From Candidatus Muiribacterium halophilum (GTDB lineage: Bacteria; Muiribacteriota; Muiribacteriia; Muiribacteriales; Muiribacteriaceae), in contig JALOAD010000082.1 of the NCBI GenBank assembly GCA_023228995.1, positions 1 to 9,716 of the forward strand: 9,716 bases of DNA, in the 5' to 3' direction. Shown here in pieces: positions 1 to 5,674 of the stretch. Within the stretch, counting starts at the first letter, position 1. Each line of letters starts with the position of its first letter. The notes under the pieces are model-generated. The model was not told where the DNA came from and did not search any database. It worked only from the letters and a program-made list of their open reading frames with translations. The translations under genes and the position numbers were made by a program.

Positions 1-39
1 GAAATAGAGATTATAAACTTAAACAATTAATAAATAAAG

Positions 40-79
40 TATAATCTTTATTATATATCATAATATGAGAAAGATTATA
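40..79. repeat. Inverted repeat, possible hairpin
   Basis: TATAATCTTT at 40-49 is the exact reverse complement of AAAGATTATA at 70-79. A second, inner pair (ATTAT 50-54 with ATAAT 60-64) could extend the fold. The motif AGATTATAAA also occurs as a direct copy at 8-17. It lies beyond the end of the minus-strand run and before the plus-strand fragment at 91-234, so it could act as a terminator or simply be AT-rich noise. There is no clear T-run after the stem on either strand. Confidence 0.35.
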
Positions 80-90
80 AATGTAAATAA

Positions 91-234
91 AATTACATAT
101 ATTGGCATATATTTGAAATATTCAATAAAGTTAAAATTATTGATTCAAGTTGTTTGGTATGTTGTAAGATTTTGAAAAAAGTCATAGCTAACGGAGTAAT
201 TAAGATTAGAAATTTTGCTTTTAGTGGTATCTGA
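91..234 (+). pseudogene. Fragment of a BspA-like (LRR_5) repeat gene
   Basis: This plus-strand frame has 47 codons and runs from a TAA at 88-90 to a TGA at 232-234, with no start codon at its head. Its second half reads CKILKKVIANGVIKIRNFAF followed by SGI. This matches the BspA/LRR_5 repeat pattern (C-x-x-L-x-x-V, then V-x-x-I-x-x-x-A-F-x-G-C). The same repeat class occurs at the other end of the window, on the minus strand. The fragment has barely one repeat and stops just where the next repeat's Cys would come, so I read it as a remnant rather than a working gene. It converges on the minus-strand run ending at 325. The match is to a short degenerate motif, so chance similarity is possible. 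Confidence 0.45.
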
Positions 235-324
235 AATTATATCATGGTTAATCTAAATATAATCTTTTATATTACAAATCTCTATTTTTACTATTGTATT
301 TTTGTGATGACGTTTTTTTATATT

Positions 325-849
325 CTAATATTTATATGCTATAACATCAATAATATATTTTTTCCCAAGTTTGAAGATTATAGGCTTAATCACTTGTTTT
401 TCGTATTTTTTAATTTTATATTTTTTCAAAAATAATACATTAAAGAATGTTGGTTTAAATATGTATTGTTTATAATTTTCTAATAGAAGTTCATGTAGAT
501 TTCTCATTTGTTCTTCAAACATAGCTATATAAATAACTTTAGCCTTAGTATCTTTTACTATCTTATTGATGTATTCATTTACAGATAATGTACTTAGTAT
601 ATATTCGTAATTTTCGATTATATTTTCTCTTTTAGTTATACCTAATATCTTATAATCATTATTAATTTTTGGGGTCCAATTTAATGTATTATCTAAGTGA
701 CTTTTAGACATGATTAATAAACCCTCATATTTTATTTTATTACATCTTTCACATTTATATACATTTCTTAATGGCATATCTTCAAATCCTTCCACTTGTT
801 GAGTTGTCATAAATATGTATTTATGTATTCCTAATTTACATTTATTCAT
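325..849 (-). CDS. Hypothetical phage protein with N-terminal Cys/His zinc-finger-like motif
   Basis: This 174-residue protein ends in TAG. The N-terminus carries Cys4 and His9 (CKLGIH), then Cys33-x-x-Cys36 in YKCERCNKIK. This pair of half-sites resembles small phage zinc-ribbon proteins that open with C-x(3-4)-H and continue with C-x-x-C (DUF1660-like). I infer one bound zinc ion. The rest is rich in Lys, Ile and Tyr with no recognisable domain. The C-terminal half is basic (KKYKIKKYEK near residues 142-151), which might suit nucleic-acid contact. It is the last gene of the run started by the promoter at 2169-2199, and about 55 bases separate it from the gene upstream. The first ATG is used because the CxxxxH motif follows it directly. 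Function unknown. Confidence 0.7.
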   Translation of the reverse strand: MNKCKLGIHKYIFMTTQQVEGFEDMPLRNVYKCERCNKIKYEGLLIMSKSHLDNTLNWTPKINNDYKILGITKRENIIENYEYILSTLSVNEYINKIVKDTKAKVIYIAMFEEQMRNLHELLLENYKQYIFKPTFFNVLFLKKYKIKKYEKQVIKPIIFKLGKKYIIDVIAYKY

Positions 850-905
850 AGTTTTTTATATTATTATATTTCTAATGGTGAATCATTATGTAATAGCCAT
901 GTCAT

Positions 906-1202
906 TTAATTTGTTTTTACTAATTTGAAGTTGATTGTTTCTACATTTGAATTGGTGATACAATTATAGTATTTAAGATATATTTGTATTTGCTCTTTTT
1001 CTATATTATAATATTTAATGTATATTTCACCAACTGATAAATTAGTGGTTATATCTAATTCATATATTTTCTCAATATCTTCATTATATATAGTTAATAA
1101 GTTATTGATTAAGTTGACATTTAATCCTTTTTCATCTGTGTTAATAATAATGAGTTGGTCTTTATTATCAAACTTTTCTCTGTATATAGATTTTATTTCC
1201 AT
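906..1202 (-). CDS. Hypothetical protein, 98 residues
   Basis: I do not recognise this 98-residue protein. It begins MEIKSIYREK and ends LVKTN, followed by TAA. It has no membrane segment, no signal peptide and no Cys pair placed for metal binding. Alternating hydrophobic and polar residues (for example in QIQIYLKYY) suggest a mostly beta or alpha/beta fold. Its ATG lies one base after the stop of the 314-residue gene (TAA-C-ATG), so the two are almost certainly co-transcribed and probably translationally coupled. The opposite-strand frames over this stretch are low-complexity shadows. Confidence 0.7.
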   Translation of the reverse strand: MEIKSIYREKFDNKDQLIIINTDEKGLNVNLINNLLTIYNEDIEKIYELDITTNLSVGEIYIKYYNIEKEQIQIYLKYYNCITNSNVETINFKLVKTN

Positions 1203-1203
1203 G

Positions 1204-2148
1204 TTAATATTTATATTTTAATCCTTTACCTGTTTCTAAATTTAATATATGACTAAAAAAATCAGCATCTATAGTTTTATCATCAATAAGAGTTCTATTT
1301 TGAATATTATTGTATACATTAGTACATAAATTTTTCAGATTAACAAATTGTGTACTTGTATTAAGAATTGTTTTATTCTTATATCCTTTCTTGAATAAAT
1401 ATTTTACCTTTTTAGTTATTTTAATATTCATGACATACATATCACTTGAAGTTTTTTGTATAGTAAGTATTGTTTTCTTATTTGATGTAGAATAACTATA
1501 AATATATAATAAAGTATTTTCTTTAATGGGTTTCAATTTATCTAAGCTATCTATATCTTCATTCTTAAGTGATTCATCTAAACTTAAAATTTCTTGATAA
1601 AAATCACCACTTAATTTTTTTGATGCATAAATATCATATATATAATCACATAATGATGTAAAATTCTTAAATTCACACTTAAATAGTTTCCTTTTACAAA
1701 ATTCTCTTATGATAGGTTTACCATGCTCTTTTATTGACCTTTTAACAAATTTATATTTATTATCAGAAGTTTTCAATATTAGAAAATTAGTTTTCTCATT
1801 AATAGTATTATATACATAGTTATATATTGGTTTTATCATTATTATAGGTGGTATTCTTTCAGGTGCTACTTTTTCTAAATATTGGGTAACACTTATTGTT
1901 TTCCTATGAAAAGCATCTCTATCATGTGAAGTAAAGCCAGTAGCAGTAGAAAGCATACATATAGTTTTGGAACTATGATCTATGCTATAATAAGTACTAT
2001 ATAGATATTTTGGACCTAGTATTCTTTCATTATAATCTGACCATCTATAACCTAAGTCATCTAATACAGGTAATAAAATGTGATGTTCATCATCAGTACA
2101 AAAAACAATAGTGTTTTCCCTACCTAAATTCTCGAAGTAATCTATCAT
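1204..2148 (-). CDS. Hypothetical protein with duplicated C-terminal domain
   Basis: This 314-residue protein is the first gene of its transcript. The start lies about 20 bases downstream of the TATATTTG box and has an A-rich stretch before it (AAAAAGAAT). Residues about 11-65 (TIVFCTDDEHHILLPVLDDL, then GYRW) resemble a short alpha/beta module seen at the start of many small phage proteins. Residues about 108-193 and 212-305 look like two copies of one domain. Both have Y-x-Y, then KTS-(1-2)-x-Y near the start, a basic stretch, F-x-x-L-x-x-L-C or F-T-S-L-C in the middle, Y-(D/N)-x-I-Y-like helices, and a closing D-F-x-x-x-I-L-x-L (GDFYQEILSL, ADFFSHILNL). No catalytic motif is apparent and no membrane segment is seen. 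I do not know its function. Confidence 0.75.
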   Translation of the reverse strand: MIDYFENLGRENTIVFCTDDEHHILLPVLDDLGYRWSDYNERILGPKYLYSTYYSIDHSSKTICMLSTATGFTSHDRDAFHRKTISVTQYLEKVAPERIPPIIMIKPIYNYVYNTINEKTNFLILKTSDNKYKFVKRSIKEHGKPIIREFCKRKLFKCEFKNFTSLCDYIYDIYASKKLSGDFYQEILSLDESLKNEDIDSLDKLKPIKENTLLYIYSYSTSNKKTILTIQKTSSDMYVMNIKITKKVKYLFKKGYKNKTILNTSTQFVNLKNLCTNVYNNIQNRTLIDDKTIDADFFSHILNLETGKGLKYKY

Positions 2149-2168
2149 ATTCTTTTTAATTTATAGTG

Positions 2169-2199
2169 CAAATATACAACATTTATTTAATATAGCAAA
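2169..2199 (-). promoter_or_regulatory. Bacteroidota-type promoter for the 314-residue gene
   Basis: Read on the minus strand there is TTTG (2199-2196), 19 bases, then TATATTTG (2176-2169). This matches the Bacteroidota vegetative sigma consensus of a -33 TTTG and a -7 TAnnTTTG with about 19-21 bases between. Transcription would start near 2162, giving a leader of only about 14 bases before the ATG at 2148. Confidence 0.7.
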
Positions 2200-2408
2200 A
2201 TATACAATGAATATTAATTATAAATTACATTACTATATAATGAATGACTCAATAGTTAGAGCCCTTAAACTTCACTATTGGTGATAGTAAATAAAAAAGG
2301 TTATATTATTTGATATACCTTTTAGGTTTCTAAACCAATTTACATACCTAATAAGTAAATCTATCTAAATCAGATTAAACTCCAACAGATTTGAGATAAG
2401 TAGCCAAA
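2200..2408. other. Gene-free structured stretch
   Basis: I see no convincing gene between the hairpin at 2409-2454 and the promoter at 2169-2199. The stretch has several short inverted repeats: ACTAT/ATAGT (2274-2278 with 2284-2288), AAAAGGT-ATAT/ATATACCTTTT (2295-2323), TTTAG/CTAAA (2322-2326 with 2331-2335) and an AAATC/GATTT pair near 2367-2393. It is less A/T-uniform than the other spacers. A tRNA-like D-arm (GACTC...GAGC, about 2246-2262) is not followed by an anticodon arm or T arm. A small RNA, a processed leader or decayed coding sequence are all possible. Confidence 0.4.
2293..2323 (-). terminator. Possible second terminator hairpin
   Basis: On the minus strand, AAAAGGTATAT pairs with ATAT(A)ACCTTTT across a six-base loop, with one bulged base. 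The stem is followed by further T residues (TTATTT). This has the stem-plus-T form of an intrinsic terminator. It lies about 85 bases beyond the first hairpin, on the way to the promoter at 2169-2199, so it could insulate the two transcripts or end a short RNA between them. Confidence 0.4.
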
Positions 2409-2454
2409 TTTTTGATTTTTATGATATATAGTTTATATATGTAAAAATCAAAAA
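2409..2454 (-). terminator. Perfect 13-bp hairpin after the 132-residue gene
   Basis: TTTTTGATTTTTA (2409-2421) is the exact reverse complement of TAAAAATCAAAAA (2442-2454). The inner bases ATATATA (2424-2430) and TATATAT (2434-2440) can pair too, giving about 20 bp around a three-base loop. It begins about 30 bases after the stop of the last gene of the 4533-2486 run, so a terminator is the natural reading. The stem has only one G-C pair, and a clean T-run does not follow on the minus strand, so efficiency is uncertain. Confidence 0.6.
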
Positions 2455-2485
2455 CAAGTAACATAATGATATATACTTATATAAT

Positions 2486-2884
2486 TTATTTATATATGCG
2501 ATCAATTAAAGCACCAAAAGCAATAAAGCAAATAGTTGCACTTAACCATATAAAAAATGATAATTTTGACATATAATATTTTTTTTCAATAGGATTTATT
2601 TCTTTATAAGATATTTTATATAATGTATCACCTACATTATATGTAATTCTATCTTTGCCATATAATTTTTTTACATCACCATTATTTAGTTTAACATAAC
2701 AATCGTCTTCTCTAAAGAATTTTACTTCAATATGTTTATGTGTGATGACTCCTTGAAATTCTTTCACTTCAATTTTTTGTGATGGAATTTTATTTTCATT
2801 ATTTTCATTACAGGTTTTAACACCAAATGATATTAATAAAATTGTTATTATACCTAATAATATGTGTAATATTTTTGCTTTCAT
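2486..2884 (-). CDS. Small membrane protein with two membrane helices
   Basis: This 132-residue protein has a hydrophobic N-terminal segment at about residues 5-22 (ILHILLGIITILLISFGV) and a second at about 108-126 (LSFFIWLSATICFIAFGAL), ending in a short basic tail (DRIYK). Between them lies a soluble beta-rich domain of about 80 residues, with a short VKLNNGDVKKLYG stretch followed by YNVGDTLYKI. That pattern recalls small Bacteroidota membrane proteins with an extracytoplasmic OB-like domain, but I cannot assign a family. Cys25 after the first helix is not in a lipobox (VKTC), so I do not call a lipoprotein. It is the last gene of the run from 4533, before the hairpin at 2409-2454. Function unknown. 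Confidence 0.7.
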   Translation of the reverse strand: MKAKILHILLGIITILLISFGVKTCNENNENKIPSQKIEVKEFQGVITHKHIEVKFFREDDCYVKLNNGDVKKLYGKDRITYNVGDTLYKISYKEINPIEKKYYMSKLSFFIWLSATICFIAFGALIDRIYK

Positions 2885-2914
2885 GGTTTATATTGTTATT
2901 AATTTCGTATTTAT

Positions 2915-3430
2915 TTAATCCCACCAAGTTTGCATTCTATATGCTCTTATTTTATTATAAAGATGAAAAGCTTTTTCTTGTGCGATCCATCTACTTACCA
3001 TTTTAACTGTATCTACATCCTTTATTAAAGGATCTAACATTTCATTATTTAATGAAGGTATAAACCTTTTATAATTCTTTATATTAACATAAGACATATC
3101 TTCAGCTTCATTTTTTATAATATCAATTAAAGATAGACATATTTTGATATCTCTCACTACATATTCATTGTTTTCAGTTAAATCAGATTCAATGAAATAT
3201 TTCAACATTTGCTTTAAGTAATGTTTTTCTATATCTAATAAATATCCATCATCCCAATAACGAGTTCTTACTATACACATAAACCAGTAACGTAAATTGA
3301 AAAACACTTGTTTAATATCTCTATATAAGTAATAGAAATAACGTTTATCAGTAAACATACTGATAATTACTCTACGAATACTATAATAAAAATTTCTTAC
3401 ATTCTCTCTATTTTTCTCTGTTATTATCAT
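2915..3430 (-). CDS. Conserved phage hypothetical protein ending in WWD
   Basis: This 171-residue protein has an aromatic and basic N-terminal third (YFYYLYRDIKQVFFNLRYWF near 32-51), then a W-D-D/D-G-Y-L-L segment, a long helical region with YVVRDIKICLSLIDII (about 90-105), and a C-terminus ending QTWWD. From general knowledge this arrangement recurs in unnamed proteins of phages and uncultured tailed viruses: an R/W/Y-rich start, a WD(Y/W)-x-(Y/F)-L-L helix, a row of R-x-I-x-x-C/A-I-x-L-L, and a final WW(D/E). No function is established that I know of. Its ATG overlaps the TGA of the XRE gene by four bases (ATGA), so the two are likely translationally coupled. Confidence 0.8.
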   Translation of the reverse strand: MIITEKNRENVRNFYYSIRRVIISMFTDKRYFYYLYRDIKQVFFNLRYWFMCIVRTRYWDDGYLLDIEKHYLKQMLKYFIESDLTENNEYVVRDIKICLSLIDIIKNEAEDMSYVNIKNYKRFIPSLNNEMLDPLIKDVDTVKMVSRWIAQEKAFHLYNKIRAYRMQTWWD

Positions 3431-3711
3431 ATCAATTTTATTTTTAGTTTAGTTTCGATAATTGATATTGTATTAATATCAAAATTAAAATTACCACTTA
3501 GAATACTATTTAGTTTTTTAATTGATATATTCAATTCCTTCGCTAATTCTTCTTTGGATATATTTTTACTATCCATAGTAGATATAATATTAAGTGCAAT
3601 ATTGGCTGATATATCTAACCACTTTTTATTTTGCTTTCTCCAGTTTGCTTTTTCTAACCAATCAGATTTATTACCATCTGATAATTTATTTAATTTATAT
3701 ATGTTGTTCAT
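3427..3711 (-). CDS. XRE-family helix-turn-helix regulator
   Basis: This 94-residue protein has a C-terminal Cro/C1-type helix-turn-helix. SKEELAKELN (52-61) forms the first two helices, SIKKLNSILSG (63-73) is the recognition helix and turn, and a closing helix contains IETKLKIKLI. The N-terminal part (WLEKANWRKQNKKWLDIS, 19-36) is the W-rich extension usual in Bacteroidota XRE proteins, some of which serve as antitoxins. It therefore binds DNA and probably regulates its own run or a phage decision. No toxin-like gene neighbours it: the next genes are a membrane protein upstream and the WWD protein downstream. The stop is TGA followed directly by TAA TAA in the same frame, so reading through the TGA would add only one residue. 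Confidence 0.85.
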   Translation of the reverse strand: MNNIYKLNKLSDGNKSDWLEKANWRKQNKKWLDISANIALNIISTMDSKNISKEELAKELNISIKKLNSILSGNFNFDINTISIIETKLKIKLI

Positions 3712-3716
3712 ATTGA

Positions 3717-3965
3717 TTATATGAATAATGTATAATATAGTTTCATTGTTAATGAAGTATTTTCTTTAGAATCAAAGTAATAAAATTTTATAATATCTAT
3801 GAATAACTTCTTGAAAGTATAATCTTTTGCTTCGGGATTATATAATAAAACAAATGGTATTCCAACAATGCAAAATATTGTTACAATAATATCCAATACT
3901 ATAGTAAAAGGTGATACTATAGTAAACAAGATTGGTGATATAATCATTCTTAATTTTTTTCTCAT
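3717..3965 (-). CDS. Small membrane protein
   Basis: This 82-residue protein opens with a basic tip (MRKKLR), followed by a long hydrophobic stretch at about residues 8-42 (MIISPILFTIVSPFTIV, then LDIIVTIFCIVGIPFVLLY). The stretch is long enough for one or two membrane helices, with Pro residues near the bends. The remaining 40 residues are polar and aromatic. It starts one base after the stop of the 188-residue gene (TAA-T-ATG) and ends five bases before the XRE start, so it sits firmly inside the run. No family is recognised; membrane location is the only thing the sequence supports. Confidence 0.7.
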   Translation of the reverse strand: MRKKLRMIISPILFTIVSPFTIVLDIIVTIFCIVGIPFVLLYNPEAKDYTFKKLFIDIIKFYYFDSKENTSLTMKLYYTLFI

Positions 3966-3966
3966 A

Positions 3967-4533
3967 TTATTTATTGTTTTTATTATTGTAAATACTCATT
4001 AATAATTCACTAATAGTTTCCATATCAGGATTACATTTTGCATGAGTTAAAGAAATAGTGGGATGTTCATAATGATGTTTATTGCTTTCAATATGTTCTC
4101 TACATGATTTTTTAGTTAAAAAAGCATTTTCATATATATCATTATATTTATAAGAGCCTCGTGTATAATCAGGGAAATGCTTTCCCATTATATTATTTAA
4201 GCTTTTAGTTTCTCCTCTAAATATGTAATATTCATCTGGTGGATATTGCCACATCAATTTGAATATTTCTATCTCATCCTTTGTTAATTCAGATTCAGTA
4301 ATTTCTTGATATTCTTCAATTAATTGGAATACATCTAATATAACAGATTTACCATCACTACTATAGTAAAATATATAATCACCTTGGCTAACATCTGAAA
4401 AATATATTATTTCCTTATGTTGGACTTGATAAAAATATGGTGTTGGTGCTACCATATTATCCTGTGTACAATATTCTTTAGCTATTTCTACTAACTTAGA
4501 ATATATCTCATTTGATATTGTTATTGTTTTCAT
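3967..4533 (-). CDS. Conserved phage hypothetical protein, 188 residues
   Basis: The first gene after the promoter at 4552-4583, with a leader of roughly 12 bases. An early Y-F-Y-Q-V-Q-H-K-E segment (about 33-41) and a late block of FLTKKSCREHIESNKHHYEH, then PTISLTHAKCNPDMETI-type residues (about 138-177), match a family found again and again in phages of gut and aquatic bacteria. In that family the late block reads roughly F(F/L)T-x-K-A-C-x-x-H-I-x-x-N-x-x-H-x-x-x-P-x-(T/S)-(Y/L)-x-x-x-A-(W/K)-x-N-P-(E/D)-(M/V)-E. I recall this as a recurring pattern without an assigned function. There is no membrane segment. The remaining residues form an acidic helical middle part with MWQYPPDEYYIF. Conserved His and Cys in the late block could bind metal, but this is a guess. 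Confidence 0.8.
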   Translation of the reverse strand: MKTITISNEIYSKLVEIAKEYCTQDNMVAPTPYFYQVQHKEIIYFSDVSQGDYIFYYSSDGKSVILDVFQLIEEYQEITESELTKDEIEIFKLMWQYPPDEYYIFRGETKSLNNIMGKHFPDYTRGSYKYNDIYENAFLTKKSCREHIESNKHHYEHPTISLTHAKCNPDMETISELLMSIYNNKNNK

Positions 4534-4540
4534 TTTTCAC

Positions 4541-4977
4541 TTAATAATGTGCAAAGATATGAAATATATTTGGATTAACCAAATAATAAATGACTATAAT
4601 TTTATATTTGGTTGTTTCAATTAAAGACTGGTGTGTTTCAGGTTTCATATACTCACCTAACGGCAACGCCTCCACCTGTTTCCATTTGTTCCTCATTGGA
4701 TAATCATGTTTCAATCTTAAAATACCAACATTTATTTCTTCTATTGTATCTACTATTTTTTTATAATTATTAATATATTTTATGAAATGATCATAATCAG
4801 TGGTATAATCAATAATATCTGGTTTAACTATTGCACTTAATGAAACTTTTTTTTCAGGTTCACCAATATAAATCTCAGCTAGTGATTCATCGGTTAATTC
4901 AGCAAAGTAATCATCTATTATTTTTTTAATTCTTCTAGTTCTTGTAGGCTTTCATTAAATCTAATTAAATGATTCAC
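4541..4977 (-). CDS. Capsid-targeting-like protein split by a -1 frame change
   Basis: A GTG at 4977, the only usable start in its frame, gives MNHLIRFNESLQELEELKK and then TAA (4920-4918). The -1 frame continues directly from the A7 run as IIDDYFAELTDESLAEIYIG and stays open for about 125 codons to TAA at 4543-4541. Read together they make one 145-residue protein with an unbroken amphipathic helix across the junction. The first nine residues, then Ser, match the FNE-S start of the 287-residue protein upstream, which supports the GTG start. The GTG lies inside the 3' end of the preceding gene (17-base overlap). The later part resembles small phage proteins with a Y-(L/F)-A-x-L helix followed by beta strands and an FI-x-(Y/F)-I helix. 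The last codons overlap a promoter. It is either a programmed-frameshift product or a gene with a one-base loss in A7. Confidence 0.65.
4552..4583 (-). promoter_or_regulatory. Bacteroidota-type promoter for the 188-residue gene
   Basis: On the minus strand there is TTTG (4583-4580), 20 bases, then TATCTTTG (4559-4552). This is an exact fit to the Bacteroidota -33/-7 consensus, and the -7 box has the same bases as the one at 8903-8910. The surrounding ATTTGGTTAA resembles the TATTTGGTAG of the 8931 copy. It lies within the last codons of the upstream frame-changed gene, and the next start (4533) is about 12 bases from the predicted transcription start. Confidence 0.75.
4921..4927 (-). promoter_or_regulatory. 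Possible -1 frameshift site A_AAA_AAA before a stop
   Basis: In the frame of the GTG start the message reads TTA AAA AAA TAA TAG. The last A of TTA plus AAA AAA form the classical slippery heptamer A_AAA_AAA in the correct phase, with two stop codons next. A one-base backward slip continues as ATA ATA GAT into the long open frame. Downstream I see only a weak TGATT/AATCA pairing, no strong pseudoknot. Another seven-A run in the same gene (4756-4762) is not disrupted. Confidence 0.45.
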
Positions 4978-5431
4978 TTTCTTCTATTTCTTTTTTAATA
5001 TCTTCTATTATCTTATAAATAACATCTTTATTTTGTAAGTTTTTTATATAAAAAGATTTTTTTTCGCGTCCTTCTTCAATATGTGCAATATCATCATGAT
5101 CATACAAATCATATATTTTTATAGACATTGAAGTGTTATCATTTCCGGAGTTTAATAAAGTTAAATAATATATTGGATTATTATTTTTTAATATTGATTT
5201 AACATACCCCCTTGTTAATTGATATTCTTTTTTTGATATAGGTGATTCAAATTCAAATGGTAAATTATTTTTATTCCAATCAGAATTCATACCATAATAT
5301 TTTTTTTTGGAATCATTATTTACAACAGAAGATCCAGAAGATACAGTTATAGGTTCTTCTACTTTTTTAATATCTTCATCAGTTAATCTTGATTCATATG
5401 TAAAATTTTCAAATGTTTTTATTTTTTTCAT
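4961..5431 (-). CDS. Hypothetical protein with capsid-targeting-like N-terminus
   Basis: This 156-residue protein starts MKKIKTFENFTYES. The pattern M-K-x(2-4)-F-x-x-F-x-x-E followed by a small residue resembles the T4 internal-protein targeting propeptide (MKTYQEFIAE-A), which sends proteins into the prohead and is cut after Glu by the prohead protease. By analogy the cut would follow Glu13. Residues 14-50 are acidic and Ser-rich, with low complexity (VSSGSSVVNNDSKKK). The rest is a soluble alpha/beta region with a C-terminal charged helix (DVIYKIIEDIKKEIEE). No enzyme motif is seen. The stop is TAG, and the next gene's GTG lies inside its end. If packaged, it may be an injected protein; this is inference from the N-terminus alone. 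Confidence 0.75.
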   Translation of the reverse strand: MKKIKTFENFTYESRLTDEDIKKVEEPITVSSGSSVVNNDSKKKYYGMNSDWNKNNLPFEFESPISKKEYQLTRGYVKSILKNNNPIYYLTLLNSGNDNTSMSIKIYDLYDHDDIAHIEEGREKKSFYIKNLQNKDVIYKIIEDIKKEIEESESFN

Positions 5432-5488
5432 AATATTAAATTAGTTTTTTGTTATATATTAAACATTAAAAGTCATTTTTACATTTTT

Positions 5489-5674
5489 TTAATTTTTTTG
5501 TAAATATTTCCATTCTTTTTGAGAAACATTCACAAAAAAATTAAAAATTATGTCTACTATAACCAATTGGATGTTTTTACTATCTTTCAAGTCAAATATT
5601 ACATCTGAATATAAATCAGTTTGATATATGATATTTTCTATAAATTTCTTTTGTGTAATTTCATCGTATTTCAT
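5489..5674 (-). CDS. Small hypothetical protein starting inside the repeat gene
   Basis: I prefer the second ATG (5674, MKYDEITQKKFIENIIYQTD), giving 61 residues and a 14-base overlap with the 287-residue gene. The ATG at 5680 would add two residues and a 20-base overlap. The protein is acidic in its first half and hydrophobic in the middle (IQLVIVDIIFNFFVNV), with a short WKYLQKN tail. The hydrophobic stretch contains Asp and Asn, so it is more likely a buried helix than a membrane segment. I recognise no family. Its position in the run and normal codon use suggest a real gene. Reading of the repeat gene past its TGA would run through this gene in another frame, which argues that the TGA really stops there. 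Confidence 0.55.
   Translation of the reverse strand: MKYDEITQKKFIENIIYQTDLYSDVIFDLKDSKNIQLVIVDIIFNFFVNVSQKEWKYLQKN

Noticed and set aside
244-435. Plus-strand frame of 63 residues rich in Phe, Ile and Tyr
   Set aside because: It lies opposite the end of the minus-strand zinc-finger-like gene and shows only the composition expected from reading AT-rich DNA backwards.
864-905. A 13-codon frame (MTWLLHNDSPLEI) directly after the stop of the 98-residue gene
   Set aside because: The TAA-ATG junction is suggestive, but 13 codons are too few to separate a peptide gene from chance.
2240-2284. Plus-strand 14-codon frame MNDSIVRALKLHYW as a leader peptide
   Set aside because: There is no plus-strand promoter or plus-strand gene downstream for it to control.
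2240-2340. tRNA-like sequence around a GACTC...GAGC arm
   Set aside because: The D-arm-like part is not followed by a five-base anticodon stem with a seven-base loop, and no GGTTC-type T arm or acceptor stem pairs up on either strand.
3427-3965. Toxin-antitoxin pair formed by the XRE gene and a neighbour
   Set aside because: The neighbours are a membrane protein and a WWD-ending phage protein. Neither shows a RelE/HigB, HipA or Fic pattern.
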